Numbered from the stretch's first letter, positions 7,801 through 17,995 are shown. The stretch: 64,000 nt of DNA from Microbacterium sp. KUDC0406 (GCF_021582875.1 NZ_CP091138.1:3286001-3350000), one strand, 5' to 3'. Translations and numbers: made by a program. The notes: generated from the letters alone by a model not told the origin.

Positions 7801-9120
7801 ATGGCGTACGAGCAGGTGGATGCCGGCACGGCGGGAGAGGCGTTCGGCGTCGGCGAGCAGATCAGGACCATGACCGGCGAGCCGCAGACCGTGCACTCCA
7901 ACGCGCAGAGAATGGAGACCTACGGCAGCCTGATGGGCACCCTCAGCGCGCAGCTGAAGATGCTCGGGGAAGCCGAGATGTCGCAGTGGGCCGTGTCGGG
8001 CGAGGCCGTCGACAAGCTGCGTTCCGCGATCGGCGACTCCGCCCAGCTGCTCGCCGTCGCCGGAGCGATCTACTGGCCGGTCGGCGCGGCCCTGTGCGCA
8101 TACGGGCAGGCGACCGACGGGCACCAGGACGAGCTCAACGCACTGGCCGTCTCGTGCAAGGAGGCGTGGCAGGCCAAGAAGGCCGCGGTCGCGGCGGCGA
8201 AGGGCGCGGATGAACCTGACCCGGCCGCCGACGACTACGACGAGCAGAACACCGCGTACAAGAGGCTCCTCTCAGCTGCGCAGGACGCGCAGTCCGAATG
8301 GGACGCCCTCGCCATCCAGTGGAACAACCGCTTCGTCGACTGGCGCGACGAATACGACGCGGCCGTGGCGTCGCTGACCGACCCGCGTCTCGACAGGATC
8401 CGAAACGGCGAGGAGCTCCCGCCGGTCGGCGATCCGGCGCTCTACCCGAACGGCATCCCGAGCCCTGAGGACGTGCACCAGGGCGGCATCGGAGACTGCT
8501 ATCTGCTGGCCACTCTCGCCGGAATCGCGAACGTCGACCCCGACAAGATCATGGAGATGATCACCGTCAACGGCGACGGCTCGTACACGGTGCACTTCGC
8601 CGACGGCGACGTCACCGTCACCGCGGATCAGGTCTCCGACACGGACCAGGCCCTGTGGGTGCGCATCTTCGAGGGCGCCTACGAGCAGAAGATCGGCTAC
8701 GAGGACCTCAACGACGGCGGCTGGGCGCGAGACGTCATGGAGGACATCTACGGCGAGGATGCCGACGTCAAGGATCACGACGGCGGGTTCTGGGACTGGC
8801 TCACCGGGGGCAACGATGTCGCAGACAGCTTCGAAGACATCGACGAGGCACTCGACGACGGGCGTCCCGTCGTCGCGAGCGCGCAGAACGGCCAGCTCGG
8901 CTTCGACGGCGGCGGGCACGCACTCACGGTGCTCGACGCCTACGAGGTGGACGGTCAGCAGATGGTCGTCATCCGCAACCCGTGGGGCAGCAACAACGGG
9001 CACGAGGATGCGATCCGCGCGGCCGGCGGCGAGCTGACCACGCCTCCGGACGGTACCTTCACCATGAGCATGGACGAGTTCACGAAGTCGTTCAACGTCG
9101 TCGAAGTCGGAAACAAGTGA
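7801..9120 (+). CDS. Calpain-like cysteine protease with helical N-terminal domain
   Basis: A 439-residue protein. Residues 1 to about 200 are helical and resemble the N-terminal targeting regions of type VII-secreted effectors (repeated Trp, long helices). Residues about 205-439 are a C2/calpain-type papain-fold protease: catalytic Cys233 in HQGGIGDCYLLATLAGIA, His373 in DGGGHALTVLDAY and Asn393 in VIRNPWGSNNGHED. All three catalytic residues are intact. No signal peptide is visible. The upstream small helical protein and the overlapping downstream lipoprotein suggest a toxin-immunity-like module, but a housekeeping protease is possible. No secretion-system genes are in the window. Confidence 0.8.
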   Translation: MAYEQVDAGTAGEAFGVGEQIRTMTGEPQTVHSNAQRMETYGSLMGTLSAQLKMLGEAEMSQWAVSGEAVDKLRSAIGDSAQLLAVAGAIYWPVGAALCAYGQATDGHQDELNALAVSCKEAWQAKKAAVAAAKGADEPDPAADDYDEQNTAYKRLLSAAQDAQSEWDALAIQWNNRFVDWRDEYDAAVASLTDPRLDRIRNGEELPPVGDPALYPNGIPSPEDVHQGGIGDCYLLATLAGIANVDPDKIMEMITVNGDGSYTVHFADGDVTVTADQVSDTDQALWVRIFEGAYEQKIGYEDLNDGGWARDVMEDIYGEDADVKDHDGGFWDWLTGGNDVADSFEDIDEALDDGRPVVASAQNGQLGFDGGGHALTVLDAYEVDGQQMVVIRNPWGSNNGHEDAIRAAGGELTTPPDGTFTMSMDEFTKSFNVVEVGNK

Positions 9121-9962
9121 TCGTGAAGAGAACGGGTCTTGTCATCGTGGCGTCCGTCGCCCTGATGCTGACCGCGTGCAGTGCAGGCCAGGAGGAGAAG
9201 CCGATGCCCACCCCCAGTTCGTCGACAGCATCCGTGCAGGACCCGAACCCCGCAGAGCCGATCAGCGAGCTCGTGCAGGCCGCTGATCTCATCGTGTACG
9301 GCACGGTCGAGTCCATCGACCCGCAGATCGAGGACACCGGCGCCGACGTGTTCCCCGCCCAGAAGGCGACCGTCAGGGTCGGCGAGACGCTGAAGGGCGA
9401 AGCCTCGGGTGAGATCGGCGTCAAGAAGCCCGCGGACACCTGGTACTACCTCGCGGACGAGGCCCAGGACTCCTACGACGGCAAGCATGAGGGCATCCTC
9501 GTGCTGAAGAAGGCCGACGACGGGTACGAGCTGTTCGGCTATGTCGGGCTGCACGACGACTCCGGTGCGCAGCGCGCGTTCGCCCGAGTGCTGGGCGGAC
9601 AGTCGGAACGGATCCCCGGCGCGACCAGAGCGCAGCTCGCAGAGTGGGCTGAGAAGGCCGACATCATCGTCTTCGCCGGCGCGAAGGGCGACCCCGACGA
9701 CGTGACCCTGCGCACGCCCCGGGTCGACTTCTCGGCGTCGGGGACCCTGACCCCGATCGACGTGATCAAGGGCGACATGCCCGAGCCCCTCGAGGTCGTG
9801 CAGGGTCCGCAGCCGGATGTCCCCGGCGGTACCTGGGGGTTCCCGGTCGCCGACGGCCAGACCGGCGTGTTCTTCATCGACGCCTCGAGCGGCACGCCGA
9901 CCGTCATCAACACCACCGAGCCGAGCCTGATCAACCGCAGGCAGGTCCCGACGGGCGACTGA
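9117..9962 (+). CDS. Lipoprotein coupled to the calpain-like protease
   Basis: About 281 residues with an N-terminal lipoprotein signal (KRTGLVIVASVALMLTACSA, lipobox TAC) and a Ser/Pro-rich linker. The rest appears to hold two repeats of a similar domain (LVQAADLIVYGTVESIDPQ and WAEKADIIVFAGAKGDPDD). The family is not recognised. The GTG start at 9117 overlaps the protease stop (GTGA), showing translational coupling; a second GTG lies at 9123. An extracytoplasmic partner so tightly tied to the protease could be an immunity or inhibitor protein, which is inference. Confidence 0.75.
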   Translation: MIVKRTGLVIVASVALMLTACSAGQEEKPMPTPSSSTASVQDPNPAEPISELVQAADLIVYGTVESIDPQIEDTGADVFPAQKATVRVGETLKGEASGEIGVKKPADTWYYLADEAQDSYDGKHEGILVLKKADDGYELFGYVGLHDDSGAQRAFARVLGGQSERIPGATRAQLAEWAEKADIIVFAGAKGDPDDVTLRTPRVDFSASGTLTPIDVIKGDMPEPLEVVQGPQPDVPGGTWGFPVADGQTGVFFIDASSGTPTVINTTEPSLINRRQVPTGD

Positions 9963-10021
9963 GCGAGGCATCCGCTCCTTCTCCCGGCGTCCGCATCGGA
10001 TGCGGGTGTGAGGATGGATGC

Positions 10022-11484
10022 ATGACCGAGCACACCCCGAACTCGCGGCCCGCGCGGCCGAACAGCACGTCGTCGTGATCGGCGGCGGCATCGGCGGACT
10101 GGTGGCCGCCCGCGAGTGCGCGAAGGTCGGGATGCCGGTCACCCTGCTGGAGGCAGGGGAACTGGGCGGGGCGATCCGCCGCGCCGAGGTCGACGGGATC
10201 GTCGTCGACGCCGGCGCCGAGAGCTACGCGACGCGCGGCGGTCATGTCCGCGCCCTGGTGACCGAACTCGGCCTCGCCGACGGCATCGTCACGCCGCAGG
10301 GCGGCGGTGCCTGGGTCGACGGCATCCCCGATGTGGGGGCCGCACCGATCCCCAAGGGTGGACTGCTCGGCATCCCGGAGAACCCGTTCCAGGAGGACGT
10401 GCGGCGCGTGATCGGCGTCCGCGGCATGTGGCGCGCGTACATGGACCGGCTGCGGCCGCCGCTCACGATCGGGCACGAGAAGAGCCTCGGCAGGCTGGTC
10501 GCGACGCGGATGGGCGAGAAGGTGCGCGATCGGCTGGTCGCGCCGGTCACCGACGGGGTGTACTCCGCGCATCCCGATGACGTCGATGTCGAGGCCGTCG
10601 CGCCGGGGCTGAGCGCCGCGCTCACCCGCGTCGGGTCGCTCTCCGGTGCCGTGGCCGTGCTGCGCGGCGAGCGGGAGCAGAAGGGCGCCGCACCGGGATC
10701 CGCCGTCGAGGGCCTGGCCGGCGGGATGGGCAGGCTCGTCGACGCGCTGCGCGCCGACCTCGAGGAACTCGGCGTCGACATCCGCACCGGTGCACGCGCC
10801 GAGCAGCTCGTCCGTGACGGTGCGTCCTGGGAGGTGCTGGTGCAGTCCGTCCCGGAGGACGACGAGGGTGAGCCCGCATCCGAGCAACTGCGAGCGGATG
10901 CCGTGATCGTCGCGACCTCCGAGCCCGCGGCGCGGGCCCTCCTCGCCGGCCACGTCGACCTGGGCGAGCCGGCCGTCGCCCCCGAGATCGAGATCGTCAC
11001 GCTGGTGCTGGAGGCGCCGGAGCTGGATGCCGCCCCGCGCGGCACGGGCGTGCTCACCGTGCCCGGCAGCCGCACCGCGAAGGCGCTCACCCACTCGACC
11101 GTCAAGTGGGGCTGGCTGCGGGATGCCGCTGCCGGACGCCACGTCGTGCGGGTCTCCTTCGGCAGCCAGGGCGAGACACCCGCCACGGCTGCGCTCGACG
11201 ATGCGGGAGCCGCACGCCTGGCGCTCGCCGAGGCGTCCGCGATGCTCGGCGTGACGCTGCGTCCCGAGCAGCTCACCGGCGCGCACCGGGCGCGCCACGT
11301 GCAGACGCAGCCGGCATCCGTCATCGGCTCCGCCGAGCGGCGCGCCGCGGCGCGCGCCGCCGTGCGCGCCGTCCCCGGCCTGGCGGCCGTCGGCGCGTGG
11401 CTGGCGGGCACCGGCCTCGCGCAGGTCGTGCCCGACGCCGTCTCCGAGGCCGACCGACTGCGCCGGGCACTGCTGTTCGGCTGA
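10022..11484 (+). CDS. hemY: Protoporphyrinogen/coproporphyrinogen oxidase HemY (CgoX), 5' frameshift
   Basis: FAD-dependent oxidase of the heme pathway; with HemQ present it most likely oxidises coproporphyrinogen III to coproporphyrin III. It has the Rossmann FAD motif HVVVIGGGIGGLVAAREC, a DAGAESYATRGG segment and a C-terminal GLAAVGAWLAGTGLAQVV FAD-contact region. An in-frame ATG exists at 10018. However, the ATG at 10022 with GAGGAT six bases before it, plus one extra base at 10035-10038, gives MTEHTPELAARAAEQHVVVIG. That fits both leaderless promoter spacing and family N-termini better. Confidence 0.9.
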
Positions 11485-11672
11485 TCCATCGCTCCGCCGG
11501 TCGGGGTCCGGGTCCGCCTGTGGAACACCCGCATCCGTCAGGACGGGAGGGGCAGAATACGCCCGATGACAGGTCCCCGGCAACGGTAGATGCCGAAAAC
11601 GGAATACGGCGTTACGCTGGGAGTCCTGGTCGGCCGCCGCCGCCAGTCGCAGCAACAGTCAGGAGGCCCCCG

Positions 11673-12051
11673 ATGAAGGGGAAGATCGGACTCGTCGTCG
11701 GACTCGGCGTGGGTTACGTGCTCGGCAGCCGTGCCGGACGTGAGCGCTATGAGCAGATCAAGACGCAGTGGCTGAAGGTCTGGAACCTCGATCCGGTGCA
11801 GCAGCAGGTCACCCGGGTGCAGGACTTCGCCAAGGAGAAGGCTGCCGCGGTGCCGCAGGCGCTGTGGGACGGTGCGGTGCGCGTGGTGCGCTCGGCGTCG
11901 GCCCCGGGCACGCCCGGCCAGAAGCTCGACTCCGCGATCGACACCGCGAAGGATGCCGCCGACGACGTGTCGGACGCCGCCGGAGGATGCGGTGAAGGCT
12001 GCCAAGCAGGCCGCGCCGAAGAAGCCTGCCGCCAAGAGCAAGGACGACTGA
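11673..12051 (+). CDS. YtxH-like small envelope protein, frameshifted near the 3' end
   Basis: Begins MKGKIGLVVGLGVGYVLGSR, a glycine-rich membrane-insertion helix followed by a basic/amphipathic segment, as in YtxH-like actinobacterial proteins. The Ala/Lys-rich C-terminus (AVKAAKQAAPKKPAAKSKDD) is in another frame. Removing one G at 11982-11983 joins them and ends the gene at 12049-12051, one base before the next ATG. AGGAGG precedes the start. It forms a cluster with the next two genes; the function is unknown, probably cell-envelope. Confidence 0.7.
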
Positions 12052-12052
12052 C

Positions 12053-12484
12053 ATGGTCCGCGGCTACCGGGACCGCGCCGACGACAGCCTGCTGACGCTG
12101 CTCGGCGACATGCCCGACCTGGTCTCGAACCTGGTCAAGGCCGAGATCGACGCGGGCAAGGCGTGGGTGCAGAAGACCTCGAAGGATGCCGGGATCAGTG
12201 GCGTCTGGTTCCTGATCGCCCTGTTCTTCCTGTTCTGGGCGATCCCCGTCATCCTGGTGTTCGCGATCGCCGGCTTCGCGTCGTGGATGCCCGTCTGGGC
12301 CTCGGCGCTGATCGTGTTCGGCATCCTGATCCTGGCTGTTCTCGTGTTCGGCCTGCTGGGCGTGCTGAGGTTCCGGAAGGTGCTGAAGCGCGAGAACCCC
12401 GCGCAGGCCGTGTCCACCGACATCCGCCTCGTCCGCGAGGCCGGCGATGAGCGCCCCAGGGAGGTCGCTGATGACGAATTCTGA
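12053..12484 (+). CDS. Phage holin superfamily III-like membrane protein
   Basis: A 143-residue protein of the Phage_holin_3_6/actinobacterial holin superfamily. An N-terminal amphipathic region (LVSNLVKAEIDAGKAWVQK) is followed by two transmembrane helices (WFLIALFFLFWAIPVILVFA and SALIVFGILILAVLVFGLLG) and a charged tail. In actinobacteria this gene is usually chromosomal and paired with a DUF3618 gene, as here, and is not evidence of a prophage. It overlaps the next gene. Confidence 0.8.
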   Translation: MVRGYRDRADDSLLTLLGDMPDLVSNLVKAEIDAGKAWVQKTSKDAGISGVWFLIALFFLFWAIPVILVFAIAGFASWMPVWASALIVFGILILAVLVFGLLGVLRFRKVLKRENPAQAVSTDIRLVREAGDERPREVADDEF

Positions 12485-12749
12485 GCAGGCTCCGCTGCCG
12501 CGCACGGCCGTGGCCGACGGCATCACCGACCCGGTGGCGTCGGCGCGCGCCGAGCTGAAGGCGGCACTGGCCGCGATCGAGGTGAAGGCCAATGTGCCGC
12601 GCCGGGTCGAGCAGGCCTCGCAGCGCGGCATCGCGAAGGTGCGCGCGTTCGCGAAGAAGAACCCCGCCGGGGCCGTCGCCGCCGTGATCGGCGTGGCCGC
12701 GGCCGTGGGCGGCGTCGTCTGGGTCATCGCGCGGGCGGCGTCCCGGTAG
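12471..12749 (+). CDS. DUF3618 domain-containing protein
   Basis: A 92-residue protein with the DUF3618 pattern: an N-terminal helix DPVASARAELKAALAAIEVK, a basic middle and one C-terminal transmembrane helix (AGAVAAVIGVAAAVGGVVWV). It starts at an ATG with GGGAGG seven bases upstream, inside the end of the holin-like gene. Role unknown; it is the usual partner of the preceding gene. Confidence 0.8.
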   Translation: MTNSEQAPLPRTAVADGITDPVASARAELKAALAAIEVKANVPRRVEQASQRGIAKVRAFAKKNPAGAVAAVIGVAAAVGGVVWVIARAASR

Positions 12750-12789
12750 CGGGTTCGCCGTCTCCGCCCCGAAGGGGCAGACTGGACGC

Positions 12790-13467
12790 ATGTCCGACGA
12801 GACCGAACCCTCCCCTTCCGGCTTCACCCTCTGGGCGGTGTGGGGGCGCAACCCCGATGCCCCGCAGGCAGACCCCGACTCCACGGAGCTCGAGACCATC
12901 GTCGGGCACATCGAGGACTCCGGCGTCTCCGTCCGCGGCTTCTACGACGTCAGCGGCCTGAAGGCCGACGCCGACCTCATGGTGTGGCTGCACGGCCCCA
13001 CCGCCGAGGAGCTGCAGCGCGCGCTGCGCCGGCTGCGCCGCACCGAGCTGCTGAAGCCGCTGCTGCCGGTCTGGAACGTCATGGGCGTGCACCGCGACGC
13101 CGAGTTCAACCGCCAGCACGTGCCCGGCTTCCTGCGCGGCATCGAGCCGAAGCAGTGGCTGTGCCTGTACCCGTTCGTGCGCACGCCGGAGTGGTATCTG
13201 GCCGAGGAGGCCGAGCGCCGCAGGATGCTCGCCGATCACGGTCGCAAGGGCGCGGCGTTCACCGGCGTCATCGCGAACACCGTCGCCGCCTTCGCGCTCG
13301 GCGACTACGAGTGGCTGCTGCCGCTCGAGGCCGATGACGTCACCGAGCTCGTCGACCTGATGCGCGACCTGCGCTACACCGACGCCCGCAGGTACGTGAA
13401 GGAGGAGGTGCCGTTCTACACCGGCCGACGCCTGCGCCTCGACGAGATCGCCGACGTCCTGCAGTGA
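12790..13467 (+). CDS. hemQ: Coproheme decarboxylase HemQ (ChdC)
   Basis: A 225-residue member of the chlorite-dismutase-like family that converts Fe-coproporphyrin III to protoheme by oxidative decarboxylation. Family segments seen are FTLWAVWGRN, DLMVWLHGPTAEELQRALR, HRDAEFNRQHVPGFLRG, YPFVRTPEWYLAEEAERR and the C-terminal RYVKEEVPFYTGRR. It shows that the organism uses the coproporphyrin-dependent branch. CAGACT lies six bases before the ATG (leaderless). It is followed after four bases by hemC. Confidence 0.95.
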   Translation: MSDETEPSPSGFTLWAVWGRNPDAPQADPDSTELETIVGHIEDSGVSVRGFYDVSGLKADADLMVWLHGPTAEELQRALRRLRRTELLKPLLPVWNVMGVHRDAEFNRQHVPGFLRGIEPKQWLCLYPFVRTPEWYLAEEAERRRMLADHGRKGAAFTGVIANTVAAFALGDYEWLLPLEADDVTELVDLMRDLRYTDARRYVKEEVPFYTGRRLRLDEIADVLQ

Positions 13468-13471
13468 CCCG

Positions 13472-14457
13472 ATGAGCACCGTCATCCGTCTCGGAACCCG
13501 GCGCAGCGCGCTCGCGCAGGCGCAGTCCGGCCACGTCGCCGCGGCGCTGCAGAAGATCTCCGGCCGTCCGGTCGAACTGGTCCCCATCGTCTCGGAGGGC
13601 GACACCAACCGGGCATCCCTCTCCGAGATCGGCGGTCAGGGCGTGTTCGCCACCCGACTGCGCGAAGCGCTGCTGCGGGGGAGTGCGACCTGCTGGTGCA
13701 CTCGCTGAAGGACCTGCCCACGGCGCAGCCGGCGGGGCTCGTCATCGCGGCCACGCCGGCCAGGGTCGACGCCCGCGACGTCGTGATCACCAGGGACGGG
13801 ACGCCGCTCGACGAGCTGCCGGCCGGCAGCAGAGTCGGCACCGGCGCACCGCGGCGCATCGCGCAGGTGCGGCGCCGCAATCCCGGGGCCTCGGTCGTGG
13901 ACATCCGCGGCAACGTCGACTCGCGGCTTCAGCGTGTGGCATCCGGCGAGCTGGATGCCGTGATCCTCGCCGCCGCGGGCCTCTCCCGCCTCGGCGCGGA
14001 CAGCCCGCTGCGACGGGAGGACCTCGCGCTTGCGGACTGGCCGACCGCCCCCGGACAGGGCGCCCTCGCGGTCGAGACCACGGAGATCGCGCCGGACGAC
14101 CTGCGCGGGTGGCTGGCCGAGCTCGACGACGAGGCGACCCGCGTCGCGGTCACGGCGGAGCGCGCGGTGCTCGCCGGCCTGGACGCCGGATGCCAGGCGC
14201 CGATGGCCGCCCACGCGGTGCAGACGGACGCGGGACTGCACCTGCAGGCGGCGGTGTTCGCTCCCGATGGCGGACGCCGGATCGACATCGACGTCACGGA
14301 GATCCTGGACGAGGGGTATATTCGTCGGAACGGCAGCGGCAACGGCGCGGATGCTGCCGGTGGTGCAGACCCGATGCACGCGGCGCGTGCGTTCGGCATG
14401 TCTGCGGCTCATCGGCTGCTCGAACAGGGGGCGGCCGACCTCCTTCCGCGAGAGTGA
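13472..14457 (+). CDS. hemC: Hydroxymethylbilane synthase HemC, frameshifted
   Basis: Polymerises four porphobilinogens into hydroxymethylbilane. The N-terminal STVIRLGTRRSALAQAQSG runs to LREALLRG, and the sequence resumes in another frame with VHSLKDLPTAQPAG. Adding one G to the run at 13677-13681 restores LLRGECDLLVHSLKDLP, the conserved region. The GAGCQAP-type cysteine loop that carries the dipyrromethane cofactor is seen as LAGLDAGCQAPMAAHA. Essential gene; an apparent sequence error is more likely than loss. It precedes hemD by six bases. Confidence 0.9.
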
Positions 14458-14463
14458 TGCTGA

Positions 14464-15269
14464 ATGACTTCTACCGATTCGATCCCGGCCCCGCCGGACA
14501 AGCCCCTGAGCGGCTGGCGCGTACTGGTGCCCGCGGCGGTCCGTGGGGTGACGGGGTCGCGGCGAGCCTGCGAGCACAGGGCGCCGTTCCGGTCGTCGCG
14601 CCGCTGATCAACTTCGCGCCGACGACGGACCAGCAGGCGCTCGACGATGCGCTCGCCCGCCTCGCCGCCGGTGAGTACGACTGGCTGACGATCACGAGTG
14701 CGACGACGGTCGACGTGCTCTTCGCACACCGGGTCGAGATCCCGCGCGGCACCAAGGTTGCCGCCGTCGGCGAGACCACTGCCGCGGCGCTTCAGGCCGT
14801 CGGCTACGACGTCGAGATGGTGCCCGAGAACGACAACTCCGCGGCGGGGATGGCCGAGCAGATCATCTCGCTCGAGGCCGAGCCGCGCCGTATCCTCACG
14901 CTGCGCAGCGAGATCGCGAAGCCGGTGCTCACCGACATGCTCGCCGACGCCGGTCATCTGGTCGACAGCATCGTCGCGTACCGCACCGTCGGAGTGCCGG
15001 TCACCGAGCGCATCCACCGTGACGTGCTGAACGGCCGCATCAACGCCATCCTCATCACCAGCGGCTCGGTCGCCCGGCAGGTGCGGGAGCAGTTCCCCGA
15101 GATCCCCGACACGACGCTGCTCGCGGCGATCGGCCCGCGCACCGCGACCGACGCACGCAAGGTCGGCCTGCCGATCTGGGCGATCGCCGACAAGCAGACG
15201 GTCGACGCCCTGATCGAGGTCGTCTCGCACTTCACCCTGCCGCACGCTGCCGACGAGTTCGCGCCGTGA
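14464..15269 (+). CDS. hemD: Uroporphyrinogen-III synthase HemD, frameshifted
   Basis: Closes and inverts ring D of hydroxymethylbilane. The body reads PVVAPLINFAPTT, WLTITSATTVDVLF, KVAAVGETTAAALQAVGYDVEMVPE, ILITSGSVARQVREQF and AAIGPRTATDARKVGL, all typical of HemD. From the ATG at 14464 the frame gives MTSTDSIPAPPDKPLSGWRV. One extra C at 14530-14532 then joins it to PRGGPWGDGVAASLRAQG. Without that correction the start would be an atypical MLNDFYRF peptide at 14458. Tightly linked to hemC. Confidence 0.85.
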
Positions 15270-15377
15270 TCCGAGGGCGGGTCGGAGTCGCGTTCGCGCC
15301 GCCTCTTTTCGCTCGTGCGGCGCATATCCGCGCAGCGCGAGCAGAGAACTGCCGCGCGACAATCATGAGGTGATCCG

Positions 15378-16361
15378 ATGACATTTCCCGAGACCCGTCT
15401 GAGGCGGCTGCGGCAGTCCGCACCCGTGCGCGCGCTGGTGCGCGAGACCTCGCTCGAGGCCCGGCAGCTCGTGCTGCCGATGTTCGTGCGCGAAGGACTG
15501 ACCGATGCGGCGCCGATCGGCTCGATGCCCGGGGTCGTGCAGCACTCGCTCGACTCGCTGCGAGTGGCAGCCGCGGAGGCGGCGGATGCCGGTGTCGGCG
15601 GCGTCATGCTGTTCGGCGTGCCCGCTGTGCGCGACGCCACCGGATCCGGTGCGGACGACCCGCGCGGCATCCTCAACGTCGCGACGGAGGCGATCGCCGC
15701 CGAGGTCGGCGATGCACTGGTCGTGCAGACCGACCTCTGCCTTGACGAGTTCACCGACCACGGGCACTGCGGCGTGCTGGCCGCGGACGGCTCGGTCGAC
15801 AACGACGCCACCCTCGAGCGCTACGCGTCGATGGCGCTGGCACAGGCGCGCGCCGGTTCGCAGCTGCTGGGCCTGAGCGGCATGATGGACGGTCAGGTCG
15901 CGCACCTGCGCGCCGCGCTCGACGCCGAGGGCTTCCAGGACGTGCTGCTGCTCGCCTACGCGGCCAAGTATGCGAGCGCCTTCTACGGGCCGTTCCGCGA
16001 GGCGGTCGACTCGCAGCTGCAGGGGGACCGCCGCACCTACCAGCTCGACCCCGGCAATCGCCGCGAGGGAGTGCGCGAGGCCGTCGTCGACCAGCAGGAG
16101 GGCGCTGACATCGTCATGGTCAAGCCGGCGATGGCGTTCCTCGACGTGCTGCGCGAGGTGCGCGACACCGTGGATATTCCGGTGTGGGCATATCAGGTGT
16201 CCGGCGAGTACGCGATGATCGAGGCGGCCGCGGCGAACGGCTGGATCGATCGTCGTGCCGCCGTGCTGGAGTCGCTGCTGTCGATCCGGCGTGCCGGTGC
16301 GGATGCGGTGCTGACGTACTGGGCGGTCGAGGCGGCGCGCTGGCTGCAGTCCGGTCGTTGA
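15378..16361 (+). CDS. hemB: Porphobilinogen synthase HemB
   Basis: A 327-residue delta-aminolevulinate dehydratase that condenses two ALA molecules. The two active-site lysines are K197 (AYAAKYASAFYGPFR) and K249 (IVMVKPAMAF). The metal-binding region DLCLDEFTDHGHCG carries C121 and C131. The ATG has GAGGTG upstream. A 108-bp gap separates it from hemD. REP-like sequence directly follows the stop. Confidence 0.97.
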   Translation: MTFPETRLRRLRQSAPVRALVRETSLEARQLVLPMFVREGLTDAAPIGSMPGVVQHSLDSLRVAAAEAADAGVGGVMLFGVPAVRDATGSGADDPRGILNVATEAIAAEVGDALVVQTDLCLDEFTDHGHCGVLAADGSVDNDATLERYASMALAQARAGSQLLGLSGMMDGQVAHLRAALDAEGFQDVLLLAYAAKYASAFYGPFREAVDSQLQGDRRTYQLDPGNRREGVREAVVDQQEGADIVMVKPAMAFLDVLREVRDTVDIPVWAYQVSGEYAMIEAAAANGWIDRRAAVLESLLSIRRAGADAVLTYWAVEAARWLQSGR

Positions 16362-16425
16362 GCGAGCGACGAAGGAGCGAGCGCCGTGCTGAGCGAGCGC
16401 AGCGAGTCGAAGTGACGAAACGCCT
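16355..16425. repeat. REP-like inverted repeat between hemB and hemL
   Basis: GGTCGTTGAGCGAGCG ... CGAGCGCAGCGAGTCGAAG...GAAACG, a palindromic element shared with 24024-24200 and, as one arm, with 1155-1183. It lies directly after the hemB stop. Confidence 0.65.
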
Positions 16426-16489
16426 TCAGATCCGCTCATAGGCATCCGACGTAGCCTTGTCGGGTACGTCTGCTGAACGAGGAGCCTCT

Positions 16490-17812
16490 GTGACCGACCG
16501 CAACGACACCCTGTTCGACGCCGCGCGCACCGTCATCCCCGGCGGGGTGAACTCGCCGGTGCGGGCCTACGGATCGGTCGGCGGGACGCCGCGATTCCTG
16601 GCATCCGCCCGCGGAGCGCGCGTGACGGATGCCGCAGGCACCGAGTACGTCGACCTCGTCGCGTCCTGGGGTCCCGCTCTTCTCGGCCACGCGCATCCGA
16701 TCGTCGTCGAGGCCGTGCAGGAGGCCGCCGTCCGCGGCCTGTCGTTCGGCGCTCCGACCGAGGGTGAAGTCGAGCTGGCCCAGCTGATCGCCGACCGCGT
16801 GCGCTTCGGCGAGGCACGGCCCGTCGAGCGCGTGCGCCTGGTGTCGACCGGCACCGAGGCGACCATGACCGCCATCCGTCTCGCCCGCGGCGCCACCGGG
16901 CGCGACCTGCTGGTGAAGTTCGCCGGCCACTATCACGGCCACTCCGACGGCCTGCTCGCCGCAGCCGGCTCCGGCGTCGCGACCCTGGCACTGCCGGGGT
17001 CGGCCGGTGTGCCCGCGCCGATCGCCGCGCAGACGCTGGTGATCGACTACAACGACCCCGAGGCCCTCGCAGCGGTGTTCGCCGAGCACGGCCCGCGGAT
17101 CGCCGCGGTGATCGTGGAGGCGGCGTCCGCGAACATGGGCGTCGTCCCGCCACTGCCAGGCTTCAACGCCCTGATCGCCGAGACCGCGCACGCGCACGGC
17201 GCGCTGATGATCCTCGACGAGGTGCTCACCGGGTTCCGCGTGCATTCCGCCGGGTTCTGGGGACTGCAGCAGGCCGCGGGCGAGGAGTACCAGCCCGACA
17301 TCATCACGTTCGGCAAGGTCGTGGGTGGCGGAATGCCGCTGGCCGCACTGGGTGGCCGCGCCGAGGTCATGGACCTGCTCGCACCGGTAGGCCCGGTCTA
17401 CCAGGCGGGCACGCTCTCGGGCAATCCGCTCTCCGTCGCCGCCGGCCTCGCGACTCTGCGCCTGGCGACGCCCGAGGCGTACGCGATGGTGGATGCCGCG
17501 GCTGACCGCATCGCGACCGCGCTCGACCGCGCCCTGACAGATGGCGGTGTGGTGCACACCGTGCCGCGTGCGGGGAGCCTGTTCGGCGTCGCGTTCGCGC
17601 CCGACGTGCCGCGCGACTACGCGCAGGCGCAGGCGCAGCAGGCGTTCCGGTACGCGCCGTTCTTCCACGCGATGCGCGAGCAGGGAGTGGCGCTGCCGCC
17701 GAGCGTGTTCGAGGCGTGGTTCCTCACCGCCGCGCACACCGACGACGACCTCGCCGTGGTCGAGAGAGCCCTGCCTGCGGCGGCCGCTGCCGCAGCAGCC
17801 GCCACCGTCTGA
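16490..17812 (+). CDS. hemL: Glutamate-1-semialdehyde 2,1-aminomutase HemL
   Basis: About 440 residues; converts glutamate-1-semialdehyde to 5-aminolevulinate with PLP, completing the C5 route begun by HemA. Motifs are [19 protein letters not shown], a [13 protein letters not shown] loop, [15 protein letters not shown] [11 protein letters not shown], and the PLP lysine in [12 protein letters not shown]. The GTG at 16490 is chosen because GAGGAG lies six bases upstream. The C-terminus ends in an alanine run. Confidence 0.95.
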   Translation: MTDRNDTLFDAARTVIPGGVNSPVRAYGSVGGTPRFLASARGARVTDAAGTEYVDLVASWGPALLGHAHPIVVEAVQEAAVRGLSFGAPTEGEVELAQLIADRVRFGEARPVERVRLVSTGTEATMTAIRLARGATGRDLLVKFAGHYHGHSDGLLAAAGSGVATLALPGSAGVPAPIAAQTLVIDYNDPEALAAVFAEHGPRIAAVIVEAASANMGVVPPLPGFNALIAETAHAHGALMILDEVLTGFRVHSAGFWGLQQAAGEEYQPDIITFGKVVGGGMPLAALGGRAEVMDLLAPVGPVYQAGTLSGNPLSVAAGLATLRLATPEAYAMVDAAADRIATALDRALTDGGVVHTVPRAGSLFGVAFAPDVPRDYAQAQAQQAFRYAPFFHAMREQGVALPPSVFEAWFLTAAHTDDDLAVVERALPAAAAAAAAATV

Positions 17813-17995
17813 CGGCGCCGGGCGCCGGGCGCCGCGTCTTCGGGGACGGGAGATCTCCCCGGAACAGGATGGAGCCGCGGTTTCGTCCGGTTGCGGCCGG
17901 ATCTCCTGCTCGTGAACGGTCCGCCGGCTGACCAAACCCGGGGAACGCGGCGACACGCCGCCTGCTCTCGGCGAACCGCTGGCAGACTGTACGTC
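17813..17995. other. Intergenic region after hemL
   Basis: No gene is evident. It holds a triple GGCGCCG repeat just after the hemL stop, a 12-bp palindrome GGGAGATCTCCC at 17848-17859, and CAGACT (17983-17988) as the -10 box of the next gene. Confidence 0.4.

Noticed and set aside
12053..12484. A prophage remnant because of the holin-like gene
   Set aside because: Holin superfamily III plus DUF3618 is a common chromosomal pair in actinobacteria and no other phage gene is present.
3920..15269. True pseudogenes for hemA, hemC and hemD
   Set aside because: The breaks are single bases in G/C runs, the proteins are otherwise fully conserved and the pathway is essential; sequence error is simpler.
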